Shown: positions 43,830-52,308, counted from the first letter of the stretch. The stretch: DNA of 64,000 bases from Paenibacillus tritici (GCF_013204885.1 NZ_JABMKX010000003.1:461720-525719); one strand, 5' to 3'. The notes: generated from the letters alone by a model not told the origin. Numbers and translations: made by a program.

Positions 43830-44250
43830 GTGTTTTTTTACACCTCATTGAGACTCGTCCGCCAACTTTTGGGGATTCAAGTGTACTTATACACTTCATT
43901 CGAGCTCATACGCTAACTTTTGGGAATTCAAGTGTATTTTTACACCTCATTGAGGCTCGTCCGCCAACTTTTGGGGATTCAAGTGTATTTATGCACCTCA
44001 TTCAGGCTCCTACGCCACTTTTGGGGATTCAAGTGTACTTATACACCTCATTCGGGTTCGTCCGCCAACTTTTGGGAATTCAAGGGTATTTATGCACCTC
44101 ATTCAGGTTCGTCCGCCAACTTTAAGGAATTCAAGGGTATTTATACTCCTCATTCAGGTTCGTCGGCCAACTTTAAGGAATTCAAGTGTATTTATACACT
44201 TCATTCGGACTTCCCGTCCACTTTCAGCCGGTTCAGCGGGATTTATCCCT
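43830..44250. repeat. 51-bp array, family AAGTGTATTTATACAC (9 units)
   Basis: Cores begin at 43830, 43881, 43932, 43983, 44033, 44084, 44135, 44186 and a degenerate 44236 (steps 51, 51, 51, 50, 51, 51, 51, 50). Each core holds an inverted repeat, AAGTGTAT..ATACACTT, followed by CATTC and a CGTCCGCCAACTTTTGG linker. The array lies between treR and treP. No coding is supported, since the 50-bp steps shift the frame. Confidence 0.9.
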
Positions 44251-44305
44251 CTCTTCCCGCTCCCCACTTCCACGCCATCCAGTCATCCTATCTTCCCCCA
44301 TCTAT

Positions 44306-44330
44306 AGAAAAACAGCCCCGCAGGGCTGTT
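44306..44330 (-). terminator. Terminator after treP
   Basis: AACAGCCC / GGGCTGTT with a CGCA loop, followed on the minus strand by UUUUUCUAUAG, 35 bp beyond the treP stop codon. Confidence 0.8.
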
Positions 44331-44364
44331 CCTCTCCTTACCATTCTCACCTGCTCCGCTCAGA

Positions 44365-46347
44365 TTACCCCTTGAGGTGAACCGTTAGAATACTCGTCTG
44401 CTTCGCAGTGACAGGTCCACTCTTCTCCTCGATCCGCTCCACCATCTCCTGCCCGGCAGGGATAATAATCGGAGTGATCAGCGGGTAACCGGCAGCGCGG
44501 ATGGCGTCCATATCGAATTCCAGCAAAAGCTCGCCGGCCTGTACCTTATCCCCGATATTTTTGCGCGCGGTGAACCCGCTGCCTTTGAGCGACACGGTGT
44601 TGATCCCGACATGAATCAGCACCTGGACACCGCTGGCGTGCTCCAGAATTAGCGCATGTTTGCTCTTGATTACATGGGCAACGGTAGCATCGAATGGAGC
44701 GTATACCTTGCCCTCCGAAGGTTCAACGGCAATTCCTTCACCCATTTGCTTCTCGGCAAAAGCGGGATCAGGAACCTGCTCCAGCGGTACTGCAGTTCCG
44801 CTCAGCGGTGACGCCAGTTCCAGAATATTCACCGGCTCCTGCGAGCCTTGAACGGAGCTGCGGCTATTCAGCTCGTTACTTGTGTCTGTTGGACCGGATA
44901 CCGCCGCGCCTACTCCAGCCGCTTCCGGTTTGTTCGCGGCCCGCTGCACGACTGCCCGGCCATACAGCACAGTGGCTACAAACGGCACGATCAGCACGAT
45001 AGCCATACCAATGAAGAACACTCCCCACTGGTTAGGGAAAATCGACAGGAAGCCGGGAATTCCCCCTACGCCAATGGAAGTCGCGCGAACCTGATTGATG
45101 GTCAGCAGGACTCCGGCTAGGGCAGAGCCGATCATCCCGAAGATGAACGGGTAGCGGTAGCGGATATTCACCCCGAAGATCGCCGGCTCGGTGACGCCGA
45201 GGAATGCCGAGATTGAGGACGTTACAGCCAGACCTTTCGTCTTCTGTTCTCTGACTACAAAGATCATGGCGAGCGCCGCAGCACCCTGGGCAATGTTGGA
45301 GAGAGCCAGCATCGGCCAGAGGAAGGTGCCGCCTTCGCTGCCGATAAGCTGAACATCCACGGCCAGGAACGTGTGATGCATCCCCGTAATAACCAGCAAT
45401 GCATAGAATCCCCCGTAGATTACGCCGCCCAGAATTGCGAAATGATCGAATATATAGACCAGCCCGGAGGTGATTGCATTGGCAATACCGAACGTAACAG
45501 GCCCGATGATTGTGAAGGCCAGGAACCCTGTAATCAGCAGAGTCACCGGCGCTACCACCAGCAGTTTGACAGAATCATGGACCCGCTTATTCAGGAACTT
45601 CTCAATGCGGGCCAGAATGTAAGCCGATACCAGGACCGGCAATACCTGTCCCTGATAACCGATCCGCTCCAGATGCCACCCGAACAGGTTCCAGGTCGGA
45701 ACGGTCCCGTTCGTAGAGGCTTCTGCGTATCCGTAAGCACTTAATAAATCCGGATGAACCAGAATAAGTCCTAATACAATCCCTAGCAGCGGACTGCCCC
45801 CGAAGCGGGTCACGGCCGCCCAGCCGATCAGCGCAGGCAAGAAGGTAAATGCCGTGCTGGCAATCGTATTGATAATCGCGGCGATATCCTTCCACTGCGG
45901 ATAGACATCCACCAACGACTGGCTGAAGAAAATCCCCGGGCCCGTCAGCAGATTGTTGATTCCAAGCAGCAGACCAGCAGTGACGATGGCCGGAAGAATC
46001 GGAATGAAAATATCGGCCAGCGTCTTAATCGCCCGCTGAAGCGGATTCTGGTTGCGGGCAGCGGCTGATTTTACCTCATCCTTGGAGGAACGGGCACCGC
46101 CGGTCAGTTGAATCATCTCATCATATACTTTATCTACCGTTCCCGGTCCGATCACAATCTGGAATTGCCCCTGGGAAGAAAATTGTCCTTTGACCAGGTC
46201 ATTTGCGTCCAGCGCCGCCGAATCCACCTTGCTCTCGTCATAGAGCGAGAATCTAAGCCGGGTCACACAATGCGTTGCAACCTCAATATTCTCCTTGCCT
46301 CCAACCGCCCGGACAATCTCTTCAACATTTTTGCGGTCTATAGCCAT
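44365..46347 (-). CDS. treP: Trehalose PTS permease EIIBCA (TreP with fused EIIA)
   Basis: This 660-residue protein imports trehalose as trehalose-6-phosphate. The EIIB domain comes first, with the phospho-Cys in VATHCVTRLRFSLYD near residue 26. An EIIC domain with about ten membrane helices (105-470) follows, and then a C-terminal EIIA-Glc domain with the phospho-His in VQVLIHVGINTVSLKGSGF near residue 590. Bacillus TreP usually lacks the EIIA part, so this is a self-contained version. I start at ATG 46347 because GAGGAG lies 8 bp upstream; an ATG at 46395 would overlap treA. treA ends 26 bp upstream. Confidence 0.93.
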   Translation of the reverse strand: MAIDRKNVEEIVRAVGGKENIEVATHCVTRLRFSLYDESKVDSAALDANDLVKGQFSSQGQFQIVIGPGTVDKVYDEMIQLTGGARSSKDEVKSAAARNQNPLQRAIKTLADIFIPILPAIVTAGLLLGINNLLTGPGIFFSQSLVDVYPQWKDIAAIINTIASTAFTFLPALIGWAAVTRFGGSPLLGIVLGLILVHPDLLSAYGYAEASTNGTVPTWNLFGWHLERIGYQGQVLPVLVSAYILARIEKFLNKRVHDSVKLLVVAPVTLLITGFLAFTIIGPVTFGIANAITSGLVYIFDHFAILGGVIYGGFYALLVITGMHHTFLAVDVQLIGSEGGTFLWPMLALSNIAQGAAALAMIFVVREQKTKGLAVTSSISAFLGVTEPAIFGVNIRYRYPFIFGMIGSALAGVLLTINQVRATSIGVGGIPGFLSIFPNQWGVFFIGMAIVLIVPFVATVLYGRAVVQRAANKPEAAGVGAAVSGPTDTSNELNSRSSVQGSQEPVNILELASPLSGTAVPLEQVPDPAFAEKQMGEGIAVEPSEGKVYAPFDATVAHVIKSKHALILEHASGVQVLIHVGINTVSLKGSGFTARKNIGDKVQAGELLLEFDMDAIRAAGYPLITPIIIPAGQEMVERIEEKSGPVTAKQTSILTVHLKG

Positions 46348-46373
46348 ATTTTCACTCCTCGCGTAGTTTATGA

Positions 46374-48083
46374 TTACTCCTGGCTGATTAGCCACATATA
46401 TGAAGCATACGGACTGAGCTGAAGCTCTTGCGTGAATGCTGGATGCTCTTCCGTATTGCCTAGCAGAAGCTTATCTTTACCGGCTACATTTAAGTACGCC
46501 CATTGCTCCTCCCGGAACCGGAAGTTGACGTCTTTGCTGCTGAAGTTCGAGACCACCACAAGCGCCTCACCGTCTCCCGTCCGTGCATAAGCAAACACCT
46601 CGGGATGTCCTTCGTCCAGCCTGCGGTATAAGCCTTCGATGAAGACCTCATGTTTTTTGCGCAGCGCAATCAGCTTACGGTAGTGATGAAAAATAGAATC
46701 CGGCCGCTCCAGCTCCCTCTGCACATTGATATCCGGGTAACGTTCATCCACCTTCAGCCAAGGCGTACCGGTAGTGAATCCGGCATTCGGGCTGTCCTCC
46801 CACTGCATCGGGGTACGTGAATTATCCCGCGAGCGTTCCTGAAGGATAGCAAGAGCTTCCTCGGGGCTTGCCCCCTGCTCACAGAGAATACGGTACATGT
46901 TCAGCGATTCAATATCACGGAACTCTTCGATGCTCTTCCATCTCGGATTCGGCATCCCGATCTCTTCACCCTGGTAGATATACGGTGTGCCCTGAAGCCC
47001 ATGCAGTGTTGTTGCCAGCAGCTTGGCGCTTTCTTCGCGGTAAGTCTCATCGTCGGTGAATCTGGAGAGGGCCCGCGGCTGATCATGATTGTTGAAAAAT
47101 AAAGCGTTCCAGCCACCGCCCTCCTGCATGCCGGTCTGCCATTCACTGAACAGCCGTTTCAAAGCCTCGAAATCGTAGGGCATCAGCTCCCACTTCCGGC
47201 CGTTCGGATAATCCACCTTCAGATGATGGAAGTTGAAGGTCATAGAGAATTCCCGCTGCTCCGGGTTGGAATACCGGATGCACTGTTCGAGCGTAGTGGA
47301 GGACATTTCGCCGACCGTGATCATCTCATGCGGGCCAAACACCTCATCATACATCGCCCTGATGTATTCATGGACACGTGGACCATCGGTGTAGAATTTC
47401 CGCCCGTCCCCCGGTGGCACACTCCCGTCATCGTCCGGGAAGCGCTGGTCCTTGGAGATTAAGTTAATGACATCCATACGGAAGCCGTCCACCCCTTTGC
47501 GGGCCCAGAACAGCATCATCTCATTCACCGCTTGTCGGACCTGCTCGTTCTCCCAGTTCAGATCAGCCTGTGTTTTGTCGAACAAGGTAAGATAATATTG
47601 GCCGGAAGCCTCATCGAACTGCCAGGCGGGTCCGCCGAACTTGGACTGCCAGTTGTTCGGCAAGCCGCCGCCGGGAGCCGGGTCTCTCCAGATATAATAA
47701 TCACGGTACGGATTATCCTTGCTGGAAATGGATTGCTTGAACCACTCATGCTCCGTCGAGGTATGATTGACAACGATATCCGTCATCAGCTTCATTCCGC
47801 GCCGGTGCAGCTCCTCCACAAGCTCGTCAAAATCCTCCATCGTACCGAAATCCGGGTTAATCCGCTCATAGTCGGCAACATCGTAACCGTTATCATGTCC
47901 GGGCGAGACATATACCGGCTGCAGCCAGACGATATCAATCCCCAGCTCCTGCAAATAATCCAGCTTCTCCGTCAGACCTCTTATATCTCCCGTTCCGCTA
48001 CCTGTCGTATCCTTGAAGCTCTTCGGGTACACCTGATACACTGTGGACCGCCGCCACCATTCCGAATGCCGGGCTTGGCTCAA
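46374..48083 (-). CDS. treA: Alpha,alpha-phosphotrehalase (GH13)
   Basis: This 569-residue GH13 enzyme hydrolyses trehalose-6-phosphate to glucose and glucose-6-phosphate. The barrel motifs are LMTDIVVNHTSTEHEWF (region I, near residue 98), GFRMDVINLISKD with the nucleophile Asp near residue 195, TVGEMSSTT with the acid Glu, and FFNNHDQPRALSR (region IV). I prefer TTG 48083 as the start because GGAGGT lies 7 bp upstream. The ATG at 48098 overlaps that site and has no ribosome-binding sequence. It is the first gene of the tre operon, driven by a promoter with an embedded operator. Confidence 0.93.
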   Translation of the reverse strand: MSQARHSEWWRRSTVYQVYPKSFKDTTGSGTGDIRGLTEKLDYLQELGIDIVWLQPVYVSPGHDNGYDVADYERINPDFGTMEDFDELVEELHRRGMKLMTDIVVNHTSTEHEWFKQSISSKDNPYRDYYIWRDPAPGGGLPNNWQSKFGGPAWQFDEASGQYYLTLFDKTQADLNWENEQVRQAVNEMMLFWARKGVDGFRMDVINLISKDQRFPDDDGSVPPGDGRKFYTDGPRVHEYIRAMYDEVFGPHEMITVGEMSSTTLEQCIRYSNPEQREFSMTFNFHHLKVDYPNGRKWELMPYDFEALKRLFSEWQTGMQEGGGWNALFFNNHDQPRALSRFTDDETYREESAKLLATTLHGLQGTPYIYQGEEIGMPNPRWKSIEEFRDIESLNMYRILCEQGASPEEALAILQERSRDNSRTPMQWEDSPNAGFTTGTPWLKVDERYPDINVQRELERPDSIFHHYRKLIALRKKHEVFIEGLYRRLDEGHPEVFAYARTGDGEALVVVSNFSSKDVNFRFREEQWAYLNVAGKDKLLLGNTEEHPAFTQELQLSPYASYMWLISQE

Positions 48084-48152
48084 AGTTAGCACCTCCATGT
48101 AGAATTTCTGTGTTGTCCTCCAGCAAAAATCGCTTTATTGTCATTCATTACA

Positions 48153-48166
48153 CTTGTATATACAAG
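48153..48166. promoter_or_regulatory. tre operator 1 (CTTGTATATACAAG)
   Basis: This perfect 14-bp palindrome contains TTGTATATACAA, the known TreR operator core of Bacillus. It lies 70 bp upstream of the treA start, downstream of the promoter, where it would act as a roadblock. Confidence 0.85.
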
Positions 48167-48182
48167 ATCAAACACCTCACAC

Positions 48183-48211
48183 AGTGTAAACCTGTATATA
48201 CAGGTTGTCAA
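48183..48211 (-). promoter_or_regulatory. treA promoter with tre operator 2 in its spacer
   Basis: On the minus strand, TTGACA (48211-48206) is followed by a 17-bp spacer and TACACT (48188-48183). The spacer is almost exactly filled by the 16-bp palindrome ACCTGTATATACAGGT (48190-48205), a second TreR site. Its centre is 38 bp from that of operator 1. A repressor bound here would exclude RNA polymerase. Confidence 0.85.
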
Positions 48212-48483
48212 TATGGCTGACTATTGGAAGATGTTGCAGAGTTGACTAGCTGACTATTGGAGGATGATGCATATAATACTGACTGCCATGAGCGAACTGC
48301 AGTCGCAGCATTGCTGCCCCCAGCTCAAATCAGATTACCGGTTATCCTTGCGGAGTATAATTAGTAGGTGAATTAACGAGTGATTTAGTGGGTGGATCAA
48401 GAGTGGATAAGTAGCTGGTCCGGCAGGGGATTAACGGGTGAATTGGTAGATGTTGGATTATTAGATGGGTAGTTAATAGGTAG

Positions 48484-48640
48484 TTAGTGGGTAGATAGTT
48501 GATTGATAGTTAGTTGGTAGGTAGTGGATAGATAGTTGATTGATAGTTAGTTGGTAGGTAGTGGATAGATAGTTGATTGATAGGTAGTTGGTAGGTAGTG
48601 GGTAGATAGTTGATTGATAGGTAGTTGAGAGGTAGTTAGT
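48484..48640. repeat. 37-bp tandem repeat (GTAG/GATAG-rich)
   Basis: Units of 37 bp (landmark GTAGTGGATAGATAG) start at 48484, 48521, 48558 and 48595, with a decaying fifth. The sequence is built from GTAG, GATAG and TTGATTGATAG pieces, so slippage is a likely origin. Neighbouring DNA from 48360 has looser GTGGAT/GTGAAT repeats. No gene is supported here. Confidence 0.85.
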
Positions 48641-48810
48641 TGATTGATTGATAGCTGGGGCAGGAAACTCGCGGATATAAGGTAAGCAGGTGGAAATTGT
48701 ACATTTAAATTCCGTCAAATAGGCTTCAGAGGGAATTTAATTGGATAAACAGCATCTACTAGGTTCCATTCCCCTGCCTCTGGGCATTTGAAGCAAAATT
48801 AAATGTAATT

Positions 48811-48871
48811 TTTCCACTCGTTGTCCTACTTTTGTATTTCTGCGTTAAAGCAAGTGCCTTTTTTCCACTTG
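48811..48871. repeat. Two-unit 51-bp repeat, family TTTTTCCACT (inverted)
   Basis: TTTTTCCACT occurs with its CC at 48814 and 48865, exactly 51 bp apart. It is the reverse complement of the CAAGTGGAAAAA family at 39217/39268. Confidence 0.55.
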
Positions 48872-49011
48872 CTTCAAGCAGGCTCCAGCGGAGCGGTGGC
48901 GTGGCGAGGGACAGCGACTTTGTTCCGCAGTTGGCGCGACGAGACGAAGTACACAGCTGATTGCCCTCCCCCTTCTCCATTCGTCTACTTCTGGCGGCAT
49001 CCGGCATAATG

Positions 49012-49175
49012 AGGTGCACTCCTGCTCTTCATTAGCTTATTTAGCACGCGCCCACCGAATTCAGGTGCACTACTGCTCTTCATTAGCTGATTTAGCACGC
49101 ACTCACTAAATTCAGGTGCACTATTGCTCCTCATTAGCTTATTAGCACGCGTCAGGTGAGAACGGGTGCACTCTC
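49012..49175. repeat. 51-bp array, family AGGTGCACTNCTGCTC (4 units)
   Basis: Cores begin at 49012, 49063, 49114 and 49164 (steps 51, 51, 50). The core matches the array at 1619, but the linkers differ (TCATTAGCTTATTTAGCACGC). It lies in the gap between the tre operon and the Gfo/Idh gene. Confidence 0.85.
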
Positions 49176-49192
49176 ATAATTTCCCAAACAAT

Positions 49193-49237
49193 AAAAAAAC
49201 AGCGCCCCCTCCCCGAATACCGGAGACAGAAACGCTG
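49193..49237 (-). terminator. Weak candidate terminator downstream of the Gfo/Idh gene
   Basis: CAGCG/CGCTG arms flank a GC-rich loop and are followed on the minus strand by seven U residues. The stem is only 5 bp, so this is tentative. Confidence 0.35.
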
Positions 49238-49261
49238 CCTATTACTAGTCCTCTTTACCTC

Positions 49262-49436
49262 ACTGCACCTATTTATACCTCTTTGAATCTCTTTGAATCT
49301 CTTTGTATCTTTCTATAACTCTTTTAGCTCTTTATATCTCTTTTCTCTTTACATCTCTTTTTCTCTATAACTCTTTTTTCTTTACATCTCTTTTCTCTCT
49401 ATAACTCTTTTTTCTTTCCATAACTCTCTTACTCAT
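49262..49436. repeat. CTCTTT-rich polypyrimidine tract
   Basis: About 175 bp of nearly pure pyrimidine on the plus strand. It begins with 10-bp repeats of CTCTTTGAAT and continues as roughly 30-bp repeats around CTCTATAACTCTTTTTT and CTTTACATCTCTTTT. It abuts the stop codon of the Gfo/Idh gene, so its mRNA would carry a purine-rich 3' tail. Confidence 0.75.
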
Positions 49437-49438
49437 GA

Positions 49439-50542
49439 TTACTCCAAATACCCCTTAACCAGACCCAGCGGCAGCAGCTTCGGCTGCTCGCAGGTGGTGG
49501 TCAGCTCGGCGTAACGCCTCGAATCGGAGCTGGTGTGGAAGGCGTGCATGATCTCCAGCACATGATTCGCCAGCTCGCCGTTTGCCCGCGGAGTCTCACC
49601 GGTCTCGATGCAGCGGGCCATATCGGCCACGCCAATGCCCCGGCTGTTCCCCTCATAGCTGTGAACCACCGGGATTTCCTTGAATTCTGGGCTATGCGCC
49701 GGACGCAGCAGGATTGGTCCGCTGAAGGTATTCGGGTCAGGCACAATCAAGGTGCCCAGCGAGCCGTAGATTTCGATTCGCGGCAGCGTGCTGTGCCAGA
49801 CATCGAAGCTGGTAATCATCGTAGCCACGGCACCGCTGGCGAACTGAATCGTTCCGGCCACATGCGTAGGCACTTCGACATCCACCACCTTGCCGAACTT
49901 CTTCTCACTCGTGATCGTCCGGGTGGGGAAGGAGGTTTTGGTCATGCCGCAGACCGTTGTAGCCGGGCCCAGCAAGGACACCAGTGCCGTCAGATAGTAC
50001 GGACCCATGTCAAACATCGGGCCGCCTCCGGCCTGATAATAGAATTCAGGGTCTGGGTGCCAGCTCTCATGACCATGGCAGAGCATGAAGGCCGTGGCTG
50101 CTACCGGCTCACCGATATAGCCGTCCGCAATCAGCTTCGCGCAGGTCTGCAAGCCTCCACCAAGGAAGGTATCCGGGGCGCAGCCGAGGAACAACCCTTT
50201 TTCCTGTGCCAGCTGAACCAGCTCCGTACCATGCTCAAGCGACAGCGACAACGGTTTCTCCACATAGACATGCTTACCTGCGAGCAGCGCCTGCCTGCAC
50301 ACCTCGAAATGATAATTAGGCGTCGTCAGATTCACGACAATCTCAATCTCGTCTGAAGCAAGCAGTTCCTCTGTTGTCCAGATATTAGGGACTCCATAGG
50401 TGTCCGCTGCCTGCTGTGCCCGCTCCAGGTTAAGATCCGAACAGGCATAGACCTCTGTATTCACGAAGGTTCCGGTCAAATTCTCAAAATAAATACTGCT
50501 GATATTTCCGCAGCCGACGATCCCTACCTTTACTTTACGCAC
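49439..50542 (-). CDS. Gfo/Idh/MocA-family oxidoreductase
   Basis: This NAD(P)-dependent sugar dehydrogenase-like protein has a Rossmann motif VKVGIVGCGNISSIYF at the start. The family's EKP signature is in KHVYVEKPLSLSLEHG near residue 95, and a DMGPYYLTALVSLLG segment lies near residue 180. I start at GTG 50542, with GGTGGG 6-7 bp upstream. An ATG at 50584 would overlap the ThuA gene and adds residues not seen in the family. It lies downstream of the ThuA-like gene; MviM-ThuA pairs are common in sugar catabolic clusters. Confidence 0.88.
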   Translation of the reverse strand: MRKVKVGIVGCGNISSIYFENLTGTFVNTEVYACSDLNLERAQQAADTYGVPNIWTTEELLASDEIEIVVNLTTPNYHFEVCRQALLAGKHVYVEKPLSLSLEHGTELVQLAQEKGLFLGCAPDTFLGGGLQTCAKLIADGYIGEPVAATAFMLCHGHESWHPDPEFYYQAGGGPMFDMGPYYLTALVSLLGPATTVCGMTKTSFPTRTITSEKKFGKVVDVEVPTHVAGTIQFASGAVATMITSFDVWHSTLPRIEIYGSLGTLIVPDPNTFSGPILLRPAHSPEFKEIPVVHSYEGNSRGIGVADMARCIETGETPRANGELANHVLEIMHAFHTSSDSRRYAELTTTCEQPKLLPLGLVKGYLE

Positions 50543-50568
50543 ACTGTTTCCCACCTTGTCCCGGTTTA

Positions 50569-51228
50569 TTATTTGGCTGCCCACAAGAAGCCCCGACGCA
50601 TCAGTTCCTTGGCTTCCGGAATATCGAATACATCCGCATGATGTCCAAGCGCGTTATAGAATACCTTGCCCTGACCCCATTTTTTCGTATAGACCACCGG
50701 CATTGTGATGACACCATTGGCCGAATGCTCCCCTTCGCTCATGACAAAAGTAGTAGTAGCCAGTACATTCACCGCCGGATCAACATGCAGATAATACTGC
50801 TCCGACTTCACCATGAAGTCCTGCATACCCTCGACAATCGGGCTCGAGCCGGATTTCACGATATTCACTTCATAATCCACCCCATCGTTGAAGGGATGCG
50901 CCACCCATTGTGATCCGGTCAAAAATTGCCATTCGGTACTGGTACGGAAGGAGTCGCACATCCCGCCGTGACAGCCCGCAATACCTACGCCGGAAGCCAC
51001 CGCCGCTAGAACCGACGCACACTGCTCCCCTTTGATCTCGCCCATCGTCCACACTGGCACAATCAGATTCAGCGCCTTCAGCGCTTCAGCATCGTTGAAG
51101 CTGTCCAGCGTATCCGACACTTCAACCTCGAATCCTTCATTGGTGAGGATATCCGCAAAAATCGCAGCAACCTCATTCGGTTCATGACCATCCCATCCGC
51201 CTTTTACAATCAATGCCTTCTTTGCCAT
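50569..51228 (-). CDS. ThuA-like domain protein
   Basis: This 219-residue protein belongs to the ThuA family (class I glutamine amidotransferase-like fold) named after a Rhizobium trehalose-utilisation gene. It shows KALIVKGGWDGHEPNEVAAIFADIL at the N-terminus, VPVWTMGEIKGEQ, and GVGIAGCHGGMCDSFR near residue 95. PVVYTKKWGQGKVFYNALGHHADVFDIPEAKELMRRGFLWA lies at the C-terminus. The catalytic role of ThuA proteins is not settled; some take part in 3-keto-sugar metabolism with Gfo/Idh enzymes. It is divergent from the AraC regulator. Confidence 0.9.
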   Translation of the reverse strand: MAKKALIVKGGWDGHEPNEVAAIFADILTNEGFEVEVSDTLDSFNDAEALKALNLIVPVWTMGEIKGEQCASVLAAVASGVGIAGCHGGMCDSFRTSTEWQFLTGSQWVAHPFNDGVDYEVNIVKSGSSPIVEGMQDFMVKSEQYYLHVDPAVNVLATTTFVMSEGEHSANGVITMPVVYTKKWGQGKVFYNALGHHADVFDIPEAKELMRRGFLWAAK

Positions 51229-51315
51229 ATCAAGTTCTCCTTTGTATCTTAAGATTAAATTGAGATTGTAGAATGATTAAGCTTGCCTGAAGAAATTGTA
51301 ATCCATTGCGGGCAT

Positions 51316-51364
51316 TCCTGCTCGTCATTTTGCTTGTGGGAATGGTCATTTTTTGCTAAATTTA
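51316..51364 (+). promoter_or_regulatory. Candidate AraC-type binding site, copy 2
   Basis: This holds CATTTTGCT at 51326 and CATTTTTTGCT at 51347, again 21 bp apart, in a 48-bp block shared with 42768-42815. It lies between the divergent ThuA and AraC genes, where it could control both. Confidence 0.55.
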
Positions 51365-51445
51365 AGGTTGTATGCTGCGATTAGCAGAGTATCACTGAAA
51401 CCGCTTCCTGGGGAAATCGCCGGGAGGATGAGAACAGGAGCAATC

Positions 51446-52279
51446 ATGAGAGCTTTTCACGAGAACAGAACGTATGGGTCGGCGTTCCCCTTCACCGCCT
51501 TTGTAAGTCACAATATAGATTTCCTGGCCCACTGGCATCATGATCTGGAGATTGTCTATGTCCTGGAGGGATCCATCCGCATGGGGATCAACTCCGAGAC
51601 ACGGGTGCTGACCGCAGGGGATCTGGCCGTATGCAGCAGCGGTGATATTCATTATTATGACAGCAAGAACAGCCAGTCCAAGCTGCTGATGATTATTTTC
51701 AATCCTTCCCTGATCGGATATCCTGCGGGCTGGCCCTTGAATATGCGGCTGATGTCCCCTTTTCTGGAGAACCAGCCGTCTACACCGGAAGTAGAGATTA
51801 CCTATCACCGCCTGCCCGCGATCATGCAGGAGCTGCTCCAGGAACATACCCGGAAGCTTCCGCATCACGAACAACTGATGACCGGGCTTTTGCATGAGCT
51901 GTGTGCATTGCTCCTTCGGCATATGCCTCTGGATATCGTCAACCCTCACAAGGACAAGCGGCGCATCACGAATATGAAGATCATGCAGGAGGTGCTGGAA
52001 TACCTCGACGTCCATTACATGCACCCCATCACCCTGGCCGACGCCGCGCGGCACGCCAATATGAGCCTGTTCTATTTCTCCCGCTTTTTCAAAAGCATCT
52101 CTGGCATGAGCTACGTGGCGTACCTGAACAGCATCCGCGTCAACCAGGCAGAACGGCTGCTGCTGGATACCGACAAAACCATTCTGGACATCGCGCTGGA
52201 ATGCGGCTTCTCCAATATCCGTACCTTCAACCGTGTGTTTAAGCAGGTCAAGCTGCGGACACCGAGCGAGCTGCGATAA
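51446..52279 (+). CDS. AraC-family regulator with cupin sensor domain
   Basis: This 277-residue protein has an N-terminal cupin (HNIDFLAHWHHDLEIVYVLEGSIRMGI, then LTAGDLAVCSSGDIHYYDSKN) and a C-terminal double helix-turn-helix from about residue 175. The latter includes ITLADAARHANMSLFYFSRFFKSISGMSYVAYLNSIRVNQAERLLL, then IALECGFSNIRTFNRVFKQV. I start at ATG 51446, with AGGAG 7 bp upstream. An in-frame upstream ATG at 51353 overlaps the putative binding site. It probably senses a sugar and controls the divergent ThuA operon and the MFS gene 29 bp downstream. Confidence 0.9.
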   Translation: MRAFHENRTYGSAFPFTAFVSHNIDFLAHWHHDLEIVYVLEGSIRMGINSETRVLTAGDLAVCSSGDIHYYDSKNSQSKLLMIIFNPSLIGYPAGWPLNMRLMSPFLENQPSTPEVEITYHRLPAIMQELLQEHTRKLPHHEQLMTGLLHELCALLLRHMPLDIVNPHKDKRRITNMKIMQEVLEYLDVHYMHPITLADAARHANMSLFYFSRFFKSISGMSYVAYLNSIRVNQAERLLLDTDKTILDIALECGFSNIRTFNRVFKQVKLRTPSELR

Positions 52280-52308
52280 CCATTCATCATCCAGGAGGCT
52301 ATTATATA

